A stretch of DNA of 64,000 nucleotides from Streptomyces sp. OfavH-34-F. GTDB taxonomy: Bacteria; Actinomycetota; Actinomycetes; Streptomycetales; Streptomycetaceae. A program made the position numbers and the translations under genes. Shown in pieces: positions 21,526 through 30,106 of the stretch. Under the pieces are notes generated by a model. The model did not search any database. It worked only from the letters and a program-made list of their open reading frames with translations, and was not told the DNA's origin. Each line of letters opens with the position of its first letter. Positions within the stretch are counted from its first letter, which is position 1. The DNA lies in assembly GCF_022347745.1 (NCBI RefSeq), contig NZ_JAKRGC010000007.1, forward strand, positions 1-64,000, given 5' to 3'.

Positions 21526-22365
21526 TCACCGCCTGCGCGAGATCCCCAGCTCGATCAGGTACCGCTTGGTCACCCGGCCCTCGTACCGCCCGTCGATCAG
21601 CTCCCCGACGGCCGCCAGCAGACCGCGCCGGGCGGCCTCCGGGAGCGCCCGGTGGCCCGAGTACGTGCGGAGCACGTCCAGGTACTCCGCCGTGGAGTAC
21701 GTCAGGTCCCGCTCGTGACGGCGGAAGACGGTGGGGCCGAAGCGCCCGCTGCGGGCCACCTCCTCCGCGTGGTCGGCGTTGCCGACGTCGGCGGCGGCGG
21801 GCGGCCGCGTACCGGGACGGGTCCGCGGGTCGAACCGCTCGTAGCAGCGCTGGACCTCCACGAAGAACCCCTCCGTGCCGCCCGCCACGTGCTGCGTGCG
21901 CACCACGGCGAGCGCCCCGCCCGGCCGCAGGGCGTCGGCGGCCTTCGGCACGCGTACCACCGGATCGACCCAGTGGAACGAGGTGGCCGCGAGCACCGCG
22001 TCGAACGGTTCCGCCGGCAGCGGCCACTCCTCGAACGCCGCCGTCACCACCTCCGCGTCCGGCGCGCCGGCCAGCCTGCGCCGGGCGACCGCGGCCATGG
22101 CCGGCCCCGCCTCGACGGCCGTCACCCGGCACCCCCGCCCGGCCAGCGGCACCGTGGCCTGCCCGGTCCCGCACCCGATCTCCAGCACCCGGGCGCCGGG
22201 ACGGACCCCGGCGAACGCCGCGAGATCGTCGTACAGCACCTCCGGATAGCCGGGCCGGGCCCGGTCGTACAACTCCGCGTCCTCGTCGAACGTGCGGCGC
22301 AGCCGCTCCCGCCGGGACTCCTCGGGACTGTCGTCGCGGCCCGGCCGCGCGGTGGCTTCGCCCAT
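21526..22365 (-). CDS. Class I SAM-dependent methyltransferase
   Basis: 279 aa from ATG 22365; an upstream extension to 22434 is Arg/Ser-rich and unlikely. Motif I is VLEIGCGTGQATVPLA (SAM-binding Gly loop), followed by VTAVEAGPAMAA (motif II acidic residue), FDAVLAATSFHWVDP (motif post-II/III) and LRPGGALAVV. The DAELYDRARPGYPEVLYDDL start is typical of UbiE/tcmP-like methyltransferases annotated as Methyltransf_11/25. Substrate unknown. It is transcribed divergently from the GT2 gene. Confidence 0.85.
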   Translation of the reverse strand: MGEATARPGRDDSPEESRRERLRRTFDEDAELYDRARPGYPEVLYDDLAAFAGVRPGARVLEIGCGTGQATVPLAGRGCRVTAVEAGPAMAAVARRRLAGAPDAEVVTAAFEEWPLPAEPFDAVLAATSFHWVDPVVRVPKAADALRPGGALAVVRTQHVAGGTEGFFVEVQRCYERFDPRTRPGTRPPAAADVGNADHAEEVARSGRFGPTVFRRHERDLTYSTAEYLDVLRTYSGHRALPEAARRGLLAAVGELIDGRYEGRVTKRYLIELGISRRR

Positions 22366-22445
22366 GCCGAGCAGGCTAGGCGACGGCGCCCGCCGGCGTG
22401 ATGCTTGAATGAACCGTTGTCCCTGATCACGCAAGGAGAAGCGCT

Positions 22446-23219
22446 GTGCCCCTGGTGTCTGTCGTGATGCCCGTCTACAACTCGGCGGCCACCCTCGGCG
22501 CGGCCGTCCGGTCGGTGCTCACCCAGACGCACACCGACGTGGAGCTGCTGATGACCGACGACCAGTCCTCCGACGAGTCGATGGAGCTGCTGCGCGAGTT
22601 CGCCGCGCAGGACGAACGCGTACTGCCGCAGACTGCGCCCGAGCGAGGCGGCGCGGGCCGGGCCCGCAACCTCGCGATGGAGCGGGCCCGCGGCGACTAC
22701 GTCGCGTTCCTCGACTCCGACGACATGTGGCTGCCGGAGAAGACGGAGAAGCAGCTCGCCTTCGCCGCCGAGGGCACCGCCCCGCTGACGTTCACCAGCT
22801 ACTACAAGATGGACGCCGACCACGCGGGCGAGAGCGTCGACTGGGTGCCCAACGGGCGGGTGATCCGCGCCCGCGCCCACGTCGACTACCGCGCGATGCT
22901 GCGCCGCGACTACATCGGCGCGCTCACCGCCATGTACGACCGCAACGTCCTGGGCACCCGGCTGATGCCGGAGATGCGCAAGCGCCAGGACTACGCGCTG
23001 TGGCTGTCGATCATGCGCGACGGCGCGGACGCCCGCGGCCTGGCCGAACCGCTCGCCGTGTACCGGGCCGGCCAGGCGACCTCGCTGTCCTCGAACAAGA
23101 TGTCCCTGGTCAAGTACAACTGGTCCCTCTACCGCGAGCACGAGCACCTGTCGGTGCCGAGGGCGACCCGTGCCCTGGCGGGCGCGGCGTGGCAGTCGCT
23201 GCGCAACTCCCGGATCTGA
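22446..23219 (+). CDS. Family 2 glycosyltransferase
   Basis: 257 aa, a single GT-A domain: VSVVMPVYNSAATLGAAVRS at the start, LLMTDDQSSDESMELL (nucleotide-binding Asp), GGAGRARNLAMERARGDYVA and FLDSDDMW (DxD metal site), with a later RKRQDYALWLS (general base region). No membrane segments, so a cytoplasmic or peripheral enzyme transferring a sugar from an NDP-sugar to a glycan or lipid. Alone, with no neighbouring polysaccharide genes, so the acceptor cannot be named. GTG 22446 follows AAGGAGAAG. Confidence 0.88.
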   Translation: MPLVSVVMPVYNSAATLGAAVRSVLTQTHTDVELLMTDDQSSDESMELLREFAAQDERVLPQTAPERGGAGRARNLAMERARGDYVAFLDSDDMWLPEKTEKQLAFAAEGTAPLTFTSYYKMDADHAGESVDWVPNGRVIRARAHVDYRAMLRRDYIGALTAMYDRNVLGTRLMPEMRKRQDYALWLSIMRDGADARGLAEPLAVYRAGQATSLSSNKMSLVKYNWSLYREHEHLSVPRATRALAGAAWQSLRNSRI

Positions 23220-23247
23220 GGCGTACGGCCCCGGGGGGCCGTACGCC
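23220..23247. terminator. Bidirectional terminator
   Basis: GGCGTACGGCCCC and GGGGCCGTACGCC form a perfect 13-bp stem with a 2-base loop between the convergent glycosyltransferase and DUF11 genes. Confidence 0.8.
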
Positions 23248-23261
23248 GTCGCGGGGTCGCG

Positions 23262-24161
23262 TCAGGCGCAGCCGGCCAGGGCGATGGAGAGGGTCGTGCA
23301 CGTGGCGCTGTCCTGGTCGTCGGCCGCGTTCGGGTCGCTCGGCGACGACGACGTGCGGACGGCGGTGACGTGGACGGGGCCGATGTCCAGGACGCCGATC
23401 GGAATGCGGAACGTCGAGACCGCGTCGCTGCTGTCGGCCAGGTCCGCGTAGACGCACGTGACCGTGCCCGGCGCGGCGGTGCAGCCGGGGGAGAGGTTCG
23501 TGGCCGTCCTCCCCGCCGGGAGCGTCGCGGTCACCGTCGCCGAGGTGGCCGCGTCGGGGCCGTTGTTGTGGGTGCGGAGGGTGTACGAGAGGTAGGGCGC
23601 CAGGATGCCGACGCGCGGCTGGGCGTTCAGGCCGATGCTCAGGTCCGCCTCGGTGGGCGGGTTGGTGATCGTGATGGTGGGTCCGTTCGCGGTGGCCTCG
23701 CCGCCGTCGGCGTAGAGCTGGTAGCGCAGGACAAACGTTCCGGCAGGGGTCTCCGGGGCGATGCGCAGCGTGATCGAGCCGCTGAACGCCTCCCCGCCGG
23801 CCAGATCACCGAGCGGCACCCGCGGACCGAGCCCCCGCACCTCGGCGCAGGGCGCGGTGTTCCCGCTGCACGACTCGATGGTCGTGAACGCGTCGAGGGA
23901 GCCGAGGTTCGTGGAACCGGCGTAGAAGTTCTCACCGGCACCGGTCCTGGGGGTGTCCGCGGTGCCGTTGAAGTCGATGGTCAGGGTCTCCCCGGCGGCC
24001 ACCGTGGTGGACGAGACGCTGATGTGGGAGACCGCGTACGCCGGCGCGAGCGTGAACTGCGTGCCCGCCACGGCGAGCAGGGTCGCCACGAACAGGGCCC
24101 AGGCGCGGCCCGGTCCGCGCGCCGCCCGGGGCCGGTGAGGAGAGGAGGTGAATCGTTTCAT
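23262..24161 (-). CDS. Secreted DUF11-domain surface protein
   Basis: 299 aa. Signal peptide over about residues 1-43 (hydrophobic WALFVATLLAVAGTQF, cleavage near PAYAVSH). The mature protein has beta-rich halves: an N-terminal half (ISVSSTTVAAGETLTIDFNG...) and a C-terminal DUF11-like Ig-fold (ADLSIGLNAQPRVGILAPYL, then SYTLRTHNNGPDAATSATVT, ATLPAG). Four to six Cys could pair. DUF11 repeats occur in surface proteins with structural or adhesive roles. No sortase motif is visible, so it is probably released. Confidence 0.78.
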   Translation of the reverse strand: MKRFTSSPHRPRAARGPGRAWALFVATLLAVAGTQFTLAPAYAVSHISVSSTTVAAGETLTIDFNGTADTPRTGAGENFYAGSTNLGSLDAFTTIESCSGNTAPCAEVRGLGPRVPLGDLAGGEAFSGSITLRIAPETPAGTFVLRYQLYADGGEATANGPTITITNPPTEADLSIGLNAQPRVGILAPYLSYTLRTHNNGPDAATSATVTATLPAGRTATNLSPGCTAAPGTVTCVYADLADSSDAVSTFRIPIGVLDIGPVHVTAVRTSSSPSDPNAADDQDSATCTTLSIALAGCA

Positions 24162-24437
24162 CAGCAGTGCTCCCTTTCGAACGTCGGTGACGAGCGGTGG
24201 CAGGGGGCGCCCTGCTGACGGCCTGGAGCTGTCCGCGCCCTCCCCGTTGCCGTGCTAACGACGGGAGTGGCGCCGGGGCACGACCGAACCGGGCGCGACC
24301 GGCGCCGACTTGGCGTACGCCGGAGCGCGGTAGGCCCCTGGTACGACCCGCCCTCCGCCCGTGCGACCCCGGAGGTACCGGAAGGCGTACCCGGGGCGGA
24401 CGTCGGGGAGGTGGGGGCGGTCATAGCGTGCGGGATC

Positions 24438-25637
24438 ATGAGAACCCGTCAGCGCGGCATCGCCGCGTCACTCCTCGTCCTGGCCCTCGGGGCCACCGCC
24501 GTCACGCCCGCCGTCGCCGCGCCGCCCTCCGCTCCAGCGGACCGGTCCGCGTCCGCGTCCGCCGCCTCCGTCACCGCGCCGCAGCTGCGGCTGCCCGCGC
24601 CGCGCGGGCCGTACGCGGTCGGCCGGAGCACCCTGCACCTGCGGGACACCGGCCGGGCCGACCCGTACGCGCCGGAGGCCGGCGCGCGGGAGCTGCTGGT
24701 GTCCGTGTTCTACCCGGCGCGCGCCGGAAGCGGGGTGCCCGCCCCGTACATGAGCACCCGGGAGGCGCAACTCCTCCTGGAATCGCGGGGGCTCGGCGGG
24801 CTCGTCGCGCCGGAGGCGGTCGGGGCGACCGAGACGTACGCCCGTACCGGGGCGGCCCCCGCACGCGGGCGGTACCCGCTCGTCGTCCTGTCGCCCGGCT
24901 TCGGGCAGAGCCGCTTCACGCTGACCGCCCTCGCCACCGACCTGGCCGCCCGGGGGTACGTCGTCGCGGCCGTGGACCACGCCCACGAGTCCACCGCCAC
25001 CGTCTTCCCCGGCGGACGCGTCCTGCCCTGTGCCGCCTGCGACTACGTGGAGCGGACCGGGGAGGCGGGCCTGGCGGAGGTCGCACGGGGGCGGGCGGCG
25101 GACGTGTCGTTCCTGCTGGACCGGCTGACCGGCCCTCACCCCGCCTGGCGGTACGCCTCGATGATCGACGGGCGGCGCGTCGGCATGGCCGGGCACTCCA
25201 TCGGCGGCGACTCCGCCGCGTCCACGATGGCCGCCGACCGGCGCGTGCGCGCGGGGGTGAACATGGACGGCACCTTCTTCGACCCGGTCCCCGCCGCCGG
25301 GCTGCGCGGCCGCCCGTTCCTGATGCTCGGCACCGAGGCCGACCACGCGTCCGGCGGGACCTTCGACCCCACGTGGGACCGGGACTGGAAGCGCCTCGAC
25401 GGCTGGAAGCGGTGGCTGACCGTCGCCGGCGCGGGCCACTTCACCTTCACCGACCTGCCGCTGCTCGCCGCCCAGCTGGGCATCGCCGACCCCTCGGCCC
25501 CGCTGCCCGCCGACCGGTCCGGCGACATCACCCGCGACTACGCCGGCGCTTTCTTCGACCTCCACCTCAAGGGCGTACCGCAGCGGCTGCTCGACGGCCC
25601 GACCGCCGGCAACCCGGAGGTCACGTTCCAGCCGTAG
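24438..25637 (+). CDS. Secreted alpha/beta hydrolase (PAF-acetylhydrolase-like)
   Basis: 399 aa from ATG 24438. Signal peptide residues 1-28 (SLLVLALGATAVTPAVAA). The core shows YPLVVLSPGFGQSRFTLTAL (oxyanion region), the nucleophile elbow MAGHSIGGDSAA, an acidic residue after LMLGTEADHA, and the catalytic His in AGAGHFTFTDLPLL. The arrangement matches bacterial PAF-AH p-II-type lipases that cut acyl chains from lipids or other esters. The last 17 bases overlap the convergent DUF2871 gene. The 276-bp upstream gap shows no clear regulatory motif. Confidence 0.85.
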   Translation: MRTRQRGIAASLLVLALGATAVTPAVAAPPSAPADRSASASAASVTAPQLRLPAPRGPYAVGRSTLHLRDTGRADPYAPEAGARELLVSVFYPARAGSGVPAPYMSTREAQLLLESRGLGGLVAPEAVGATETYARTGAAPARGRYPLVVLSPGFGQSRFTLTALATDLAARGYVVAAVDHAHESTATVFPGGRVLPCAACDYVERTGEAGLAEVARGRAADVSFLLDRLTGPHPAWRYASMIDGRRVGMAGHSIGGDSAASTMAADRRVRAGVNMDGTFFDPVPAAGLRGRPFLMLGTEADHASGGTFDPTWDRDWKRLDGWKRWLTVAGAGHFTFTDLPLLAAQLGIADPSAPLPADRSGDITRDYAGAFFDLHLKGVPQRLLDGPTAGNPEVTFQP

Positions 25638-26100
25638 CGGCGGTGGCGGTCTCCGCGGCCGGTTCGCCCGGTGCGGCCGCCGGCCGGACGTGTGCGTCGA
25701 CCCGCTTGCCGAGCAGGACGAAGAGCAGGATCAGCCCGACCGTCAGCAGGATGTGTCCGAGCCCGGCGGTCAGGGGCACCACATCGGCGATCTCGTCCTC
25801 GCCGCGGCCGAGCACGGTCAGGATGCCGTGAACGCCCATCATGGCCGTCGAGAGGGCGAGACCGAGGTTGTAGAACCAGAAGAACGCGGTGAACAGCTTC
25901 GAGCCGGAGAGCCCGAAGACCTTGTCCAGGGCGAGCACGATCAGGAAGACGAGCATGCCCAGGGCCAGCAGGTGCGTGTGCATGAGCGCCAGCTGCGTGT
26001 CGCCGTGAAAGTCCTCGTGCTTCGTGAACTCCCGGTAGAAGAGACCGGAGACCACTCCGACGATCATGTAGACGTGCGCTGCGTAGTACGACTTCCGCAT
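25621..26100 (-). CDS. DUF2871-family integral membrane protein
   Basis: 159 aa with four hydrophobic segments. It begins YYAAHVYMIVGVVSGLFYRE, with MHTHLLALGMLVFLIVLALD, FFWFYNLGLALSTAMMGVHG and LGHILLTVGLILLFVLLGKR. Conserved His (HxH in MHTHLLALG, and GHILL) inside the membrane suggest a haem- or metal-binding role as in cytochrome-like four-helix proteins, which is inference. The tail is Ala/Pro/Thr-rich. Single gene; the end overlaps the hydrolase stop. Confidence 0.78.
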   Translation of the reverse strand: MRKSYYAAHVYMIVGVVSGLFYREFTKHEDFHGDTQLALMHTHLLALGMLVFLIVLALDKVFGLSGSKLFTAFFWFYNLGLALSTAMMGVHGILTVLGRGEDEIADVVPLTAGLGHILLTVGLILLFVLLGKRVDAHVRPAAAPGEPAAETATAATAGT

Positions 26101-26169
26101 GACGGCGTCCCACTCCCCGGGTCGGCTACCGCTCGGACCCCGCCATCCAAGCACCCGCCCCTCTCTCCC

Positions 26170-26214
26170 GGGGGCGCTCGACCCTCCTCTCTCCAGCCCT
26201 CGTCGAGCGCCCCC
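26170..26214 (-). terminator. Terminator of the MFS-cupin operon
   Basis: GGGGGCGCTCGAC and GTCGAGCGCCCCC form a perfect 13-bp stem, 19-base loop, 23 bases after the cupin stop. Confidence 0.75.
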
Positions 26215-26237
26215 CGGTTGCTTCTCGTGCGGCGGGT

Positions 26238-26633
26238 TCAGCGGGTGTCCGCGCGCTTCTCCAGCCGGGTGCCCCGGCGGAGGGTGATCGACATCAGGTC
26301 GCTGGGGCCGTCCAGTTCCAGCCGGTGCCAGCGGCCGCGGGGCACGATCACGGCGCTGCCCGCCGACAGGCGCACCCTTTCCTCCGCTCCGCCGGGTGCG
26401 TCGGGACGGAGGTGGAGGCGGATGCCGCCGGACAGGCAGCACACCGCTTCGTCGGCTTCCGGGTGCATCTCCCAGTGGTCGGCGTGCACGTCCGCGTCGG
26501 TCTCCACGCGGAAGGCGGCGATCTGCCAGACGCCGGCGTGGCTGTCCGTCATCTGCCGTTCGGCGGCCCGGACACCGCCGTCGGGGTGGAAGCGCAGGGC
26601 CGAGGCGAACAGGTCGAGGGTGGTGGCCGTCAT
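26238..26633 (-). CDS. Cupin-domain protein
   Basis: 131 aa. A single cupin barrel over about residues 40-120: HADHWEMHPEADEAVCCLSG (HxH...E-like metal ligands), GSAVIVPRGRWHRLEL (second His) and a strand-rich end. The ATG overlaps the MFS stop (ATGA), so it is translationally coupled to the exporter. A small metal-dependent enzyme or sensor of the exported compound is possible; no reaction can be named. Confidence 0.8.
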   Translation of the reverse strand: MTATTLDLFASALRFHPDGGVRAAERQMTDSHAGVWQIAAFRVETDADVHADHWEMHPEADEAVCCLSGGIRLHLRPDAPGGAEERVRLSAGSAVIVPRGRWHRLELDGPSDLMSITLRRGTRLEKRADTR

Positions 26634-28078
26634 GAGGGGGTTCCTTCCAGTCGGTTGTCCGCGGGGGCGGTCAGGCGCGGGGCGGGGGTGGTGGTGCGGG
26701 TGCGGGGGAGTACGGCGACGGCGACGGCCGCCGCGAGGACGAAGACGCCGGCGGCGAGGGCCAGGCCCAGGGCGTAGCCGTCGTTGAGCGCGGCGGGGCC
26801 GGTGGCCGTGCCGGTGCGGTGGGCGGCGACGGTCGCCAGGGCGGCCAGCCCGACACAGCCGCCGAGCTGGCGCGAGCTGTTCATGAGGCCACCGGCCGTA
26901 CCGGCCTCGTGCGGGGCGACGCCGGTGGTCGCGGCGGCGGCGACCGGGGCCAGCACCAGCCCGGCGCCGACGCTGGTGACCAGGGACGGTCCGAGCACAT
27001 CGGTGAGGAAGCCGCCGTCCGGGCTGATCAGGGCGAACCACGCCAGGCCCCCGGCGGCGAGCAGGGCCCCGGGCACCAGGGACGCGCGGGGCGTACGGCG
27101 GGCGGTCAGGCGGGTGGCGACGACCGTCCCCGCGACCAGGCCCAGCGAGAACGGCAGGAACGCGATCCCGGTCGCCGCCGCCCCCATGCCGAGGACCTGC
27201 TGCATGTACAGGGACACGAAGTAGAACGCCGTGAACTGCCCGGCGGCGGCCAGGAACACCAGCACGTTCGCGCCGGTGACCCAGCGGCTGCGCAGCAGGC
27301 CGAGGCGCAGCAGGGGCGCGGCGACCCTCGTCTCCACGTACGCGAACACGGCCAGCAGCACCGCTGCGGCGGCGAGCGTCGACCAGGTCGTCGGCGCGGT
27401 CCAGCCCAGGGTCTCGGTGCGTACGACGCCGAGCACCAGGAGGCCGATCCCGCCCGTCACCAGGACGGCGCCCAGCGCGTCCAGCCGTTCGCGCCGGGCG
27501 GGTGACGTTTCGGCGGGCACTCCGGCGGGGACGAGCGCGAGGGCCACCGCGACGACGGGCAGGTTGACCCACATCACCCAGCGCCAGCCGGCGTGCTCGG
27601 TGAGCAGCCCGCCGGCCAGTACGCCCAGCGCGCCGCCCGCGGCGTTCACCGCGCTCCACACCCCCAGGGCCCGGACGCGCCGGGGTCCTTCGACGAAGGT
27701 GACGGTGAGCATCGCCAGCGCGGCGGGCGCGGCCGCGGCGGCGCCGAGGCCCTGACCGGCGCGGGCGGCGATCAGCTGCCACGGTTCCTGGGCGAGCCCG
27801 CCCGCCAGCGAGCACAGCCCGAAGAGGATCAGCCCCAGCGCGAACATCCGCCGCCTGCCGTACAGATCGCACGCGCGCCCGCCCAGCAGCAGGAACCCGC
27901 CGAAGGTGAGCGCGTACACATGCACGACCCACGACAGGTCGAGCGGCGCGAACCCCAGCGACGAACGGATCGAGGGTAAGGCGACGTTGACCACGGACAT
28001 GTCCAGGGCGACGACGAACTGGGCGACGGCGGCCGCCGCCAGCACCACGCCGGGCCGCCCGCGCGAGTTTCTATACAT
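26630..28078 (-). CDS. MFS exporter, DHA2-type
   Basis: 482 aa from ATG 28078; a longer frame to 28996 crosses the divergent regulator and is rejected. About 14 hydrophobic segments; signatures are FVVALDMSVVNVALPSIRSS, LSWVVHVYALTFGG, motif A (RACDLYGRRRMF) and motif C (VNAAGGALGVLAGGLLTEHA). A proton-driven drug exporter. It is divergent from a TetR gene, with a palindrome over its start codon, and coupled to the cupin by an ATGA overlap. No ribosome site is evident, so it may be leaderless or start slightly downstream. Confidence 0.88.
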   Translation of the reverse strand: MYRNSRGRPGVVLAAAAVAQFVVALDMSVVNVALPSIRSSLGFAPLDLSWVVHVYALTFGGFLLLGGRACDLYGRRRMFALGLILFGLCSLAGGLAQEPWQLIAARAGQGLGAAAAAPAALAMLTVTFVEGPRRVRALGVWSAVNAAGGALGVLAGGLLTEHAGWRWVMWVNLPVVAVALALVPAGVPAETSPARRERLDALGAVLVTGGIGLLVLGVVRTETLGWTAPTTWSTLAAAAVLLAVFAYVETRVAAPLLRLGLLRSRWVTGANVLVFLAAAGQFTAFYFVSLYMQQVLGMGAAATGIAFLPFSLGLVAGTVVATRLTARRTPRASLVPGALLAAGGLAWFALISPDGGFLTDVLGPSLVTSVGAGLVLAPVAAAATTGVAPHEAGTAGGLMNSSRQLGGCVGLAALATVAAHRTGTATGPAALNDGYALGLALAAGVFVLAAAVAVAVLPRTRTTTPAPRLTAPADNRLEGTPS

Positions 28079-28087
28079 GTAAGAAAA
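28069..28087. promoter_or_regulatory. Palindrome over the MFS start, likely TetR operator
   Basis: TTTCT-A-TACATGTA-AGAAA is a near-perfect dyad (one bulged base) containing the 8-bp palindrome TACATGTA. It overlaps the MFS start codon and lies 37 bp before the TetR start. Confidence 0.5.
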
Positions 28088-28123
28088 ATAGCGCCGAGGT
28101 TCGCCGTTGTCGACCGCTGGGGG

Positions 28124-28804
28124 ATGATGGGCGGCATGCCGCAACCGTCCGCACCGCGCAAGACCAGGGGTCGGCCTCCCCGGATCTCCCGCGAGGAGAT
28201 CGTCGCGACGGCCCGCCGGATCGTGGACGAGGGAGGCGTCGGCCGGCTGACGATGCGCCGGCTGGCCACGGAGGTCGGCAGTACGCCGATGGCGATCTAC
28301 CACCACGTCCGGGACAAGGAGGAACTGCTCGTCCTGCTGCTGGACGACTACGCCGCACGGACGCTGCGCCGGCCGGAGATGCCCGCGCGGCCCCGGGAGC
28401 GGGTCGTCGTCGCCGCCACCGCCATCCACGAGGCACTCGCCGGCTGTCCCTGGATCGTGGAGGTGCTGACCGCCGACGACCTGCTGGCCACGAGCGCGCT
28501 GTGGTTCGTCGAGCAGATCGTCGACGGCCTGGTCGAGTGCGGTCTCCCGCCGGACGGGGCGGTGCACGGCTACCGGGCGATCTGGTACTACACCGCCGGG
28601 GAGATCGTGGTCCGGGCGACGGCCGCCCGGCGGCGCGCGGACAGCGAGCGCGCGACCTACCGCGAGCAGGTCTTCGGCGCCCTCGACCCCGGCGAACTGC
28701 CCCGGCTGGCACGGCTCGCGGACCGCTGGGCCCCGCTGACCGCCGAGGACACCTACCGGGCCGGCCTCCAGGCCCTGGTGGACGGCCTCCTCACCGGCCG
28801 CTGA
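28124..28804 (+). CDS. TetR-family regulator with TetR_C drug-binding domain
   Basis: 226 aa from ATG 28124 (28127 and 28136 are alternatives). HTH: ISREEIVATARRIVDEGGVG, then RLTMRRLATEVGSTPMAIYH and HVRDKEELL, the classic TetR(A-E)-like recognition sequence. The C-terminal domain (CPWIVEVLTADDLL, HGYRAIWYYTAGEIVV) resembles TetR_C. It is divergent from an MFS exporter, so the pair is likely a substrate-induced efflux switch. A degenerate dehydrogenase fragment follows. Confidence 0.88.
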   Translation: MMGGMPQPSAPRKTRGRPPRISREEIVATARRIVDEGGVGRLTMRRLATEVGSTPMAIYHHVRDKEELLVLLLDDYAARTLRRPEMPARPRERVVVAATAIHEALAGCPWIVEVLTADDLLATSALWFVEQIVDGLVECGLPPDGAVHGYRAIWYYTAGEIVVRATAARRRADSERATYREQVFGALDPGELPRLARLADRWAPLTAEDTYRAGLQALVDGLLTGR

Positions 28805-28807
28805 CTC

Positions 28808-29010
28808 CCGTACGAGCACCCCGGCACCCGCGTCCGCACCATCGGATACAACCCCGGCGTCGTGGCCACCGGCCTGCCCGACCACCTTCCGCAGCCGCTG
28901 CGCACCCTCACCCGGGCGTCCTTCGCCCTGTTCGCGACCTCCGTGGACAAGGCCGTCGCCCCCATGGCCGGGCGGACGGCGCCGCTTCCGGAACACGCCC
29001 CGGGCCCGTC
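28808..29010 (+). pseudogene. Short-chain dehydrogenase C-terminal remnant
   Basis: From just after the TetR stop the frame reads YEHPGTRVRTIGYNPGVVAT, then GLPDHLPQPLRTLTRASFAL and FATSVDKAVAPMAG, like the C-terminal third of an SDR (the I-x-YNPG turn after the active site). There is no start, Rossmann motif or YxxxK, and the frame continues as low-complexity sequence. Probably the relic of a TetR-controlled dehydrogenase. Confidence 0.45.
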
Positions 29011-29029
29011 GGCCCGGCGGCGTACCGGT

Positions 29030-30106
29030 TCAGGCCTTCGTGGACGGCTTCTCGCGGAGGGCGCCGACCACCGCGCGTTCCATGACCGCCGACCGGTTGG
29101 TCACGGTGCCCTTCCTGCCCAGCGAGGTGTCCCGGATCAGATAGCTTCGCTCGCCCAGGTACTCCAGCGTCTTCGCGTCGAAGATCCAGGCGGTGCGCCA
29201 GCCGGCGCGGGTGTTGTCGCGCGCCACCCCGATGCCGTGCCGGCCGGCCGCGTCCACTGCGTCGGTGTCCACGCTCACCCCGGGGATGCCGGCCGCCACC
29301 TTGTAGAGGGCGGCCGCGGTCCTCGGCGGCATCAGCGTCTCCCGCAGCAGCTCGCCGATGGTGTCGAAGAGGTCCTGGTCCGGGTCGCGGTCCTCGGGCG
29401 GGGTGTCGCGCGCGTCCTGGTCCGCGGTGATCTCGGCGGCGAGCCGCCGGCCCAGGGCGTCGGGGTCGGCCGGCAGCGACGCCAGCCAGGTGTACGTCGG
29501 CCGGTTGAGGCCCGCCGGGTAACCGACCGGCTCCTCGCCGTCCGGAACGCCGACCGTGATCGGACCGTACGAGCCGTTCTGGTGGATCAGCCCCTCGTCC
29601 ACCACCGGTCCGGACTCCTGGGTGATCCAGACCTCGCGCTCACGGGGCTCGGTCAGCTTCACCGGGCCGCCGAACGTGCCCTCGTTCTCGGTCTGCAAGG
29701 TTCTGACGTACACGAACTGGTCGTCGCCGACCTTGCGGTCGCCGGACTTCGAGGCGACCGCGGCGATCCGGTCCAGCAGTACCGCCGCGCCCCGATGGGC
29801 GGTGGCTCCGGAAGCGGTGGGGGCGACGGCCGGTGCGGGGGCGTGGTCCCGGCCGGTCACCGCGAGCGTGGTGAGCAGCACCCCGCCCAGGGCGAGCCCG
29901 GCGGCGGGCAGCAGGATGGCCGGACGCAGCAGGCGGGGCCGGGGGCGGGTGGTGGCGCGCACGCCGTCCTGGTCGATCAGACGCATCAGTGTGTCCTTGT
30001 GGTGGAGATGGCGGCCCGGAGGCAGGTCCCGTTCGGCCGGGGCCGGCAGCAGCCGGGCCAGTTCCTCGCGTTCGGCCCGCTTGGGGCCGCGGATGCGGTC
30101 GTTCAT
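29030..30106 (-). CDS. CU044_5270-family membrane protein, sigma-factor partner
   Basis: 358 aa. A cytoplasmic N-terminus (MNDRIRGPKRAEREELARLL, residues 1-55) precedes one membrane helix near residues 60-85 (LLPAAGLALGGVLLTTLAV) and a large extracellular domain typical of CU044_5270 proteins (VYVRTLQTENEGTFG, REVWITQESGPVV, a C-terminal GWRTAWIFDAKTLEYLGERS). Start ATG 30106 overlaps the ECF sigma stop (ATGA). The short cytoplasmic part, one TM and an outer sensor layout is that of an anti-sigma factor. No zinc HxxxCxxC motif is seen, so sigma binding is inferred from linkage. Confidence 0.82.
   Translation of the reverse strand: MNDRIRGPKRAEREELARLLPAPAERDLPPGRHLHHKDTLMRLIDQDGVRATTRPRPRLLRPAILLPAAGLALGGVLLTTLAVTGRDHAPAPAVAPTASGATAHRGAAVLLDRIAAVASKSGDRKVGDDQFVYVRTLQTENEGTFGGPVKLTEPREREVWITQESGPVVDEGLIHQNGSYGPITVGVPDGEEPVGYPAGLNRPTYTWLASLPADPDALGRRLAAEITADQDARDTPPEDRDPDQDLFDTIGELLRETLMPPRTAAALYKVAAGIPGVSVDTDAVDAAGRHGIGVARDNTRAGWRTAWIFDAKTLEYLGERSYLIRDTSLGRKGTVTNRSAVMERAVVGALREKPSTKA

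Noticed and set aside
28079-28996. Upstream extension of the MFS gene
   Set aside because: It would overlap the whole divergent TetR gene; the MFS homology starts at ATG 28078.
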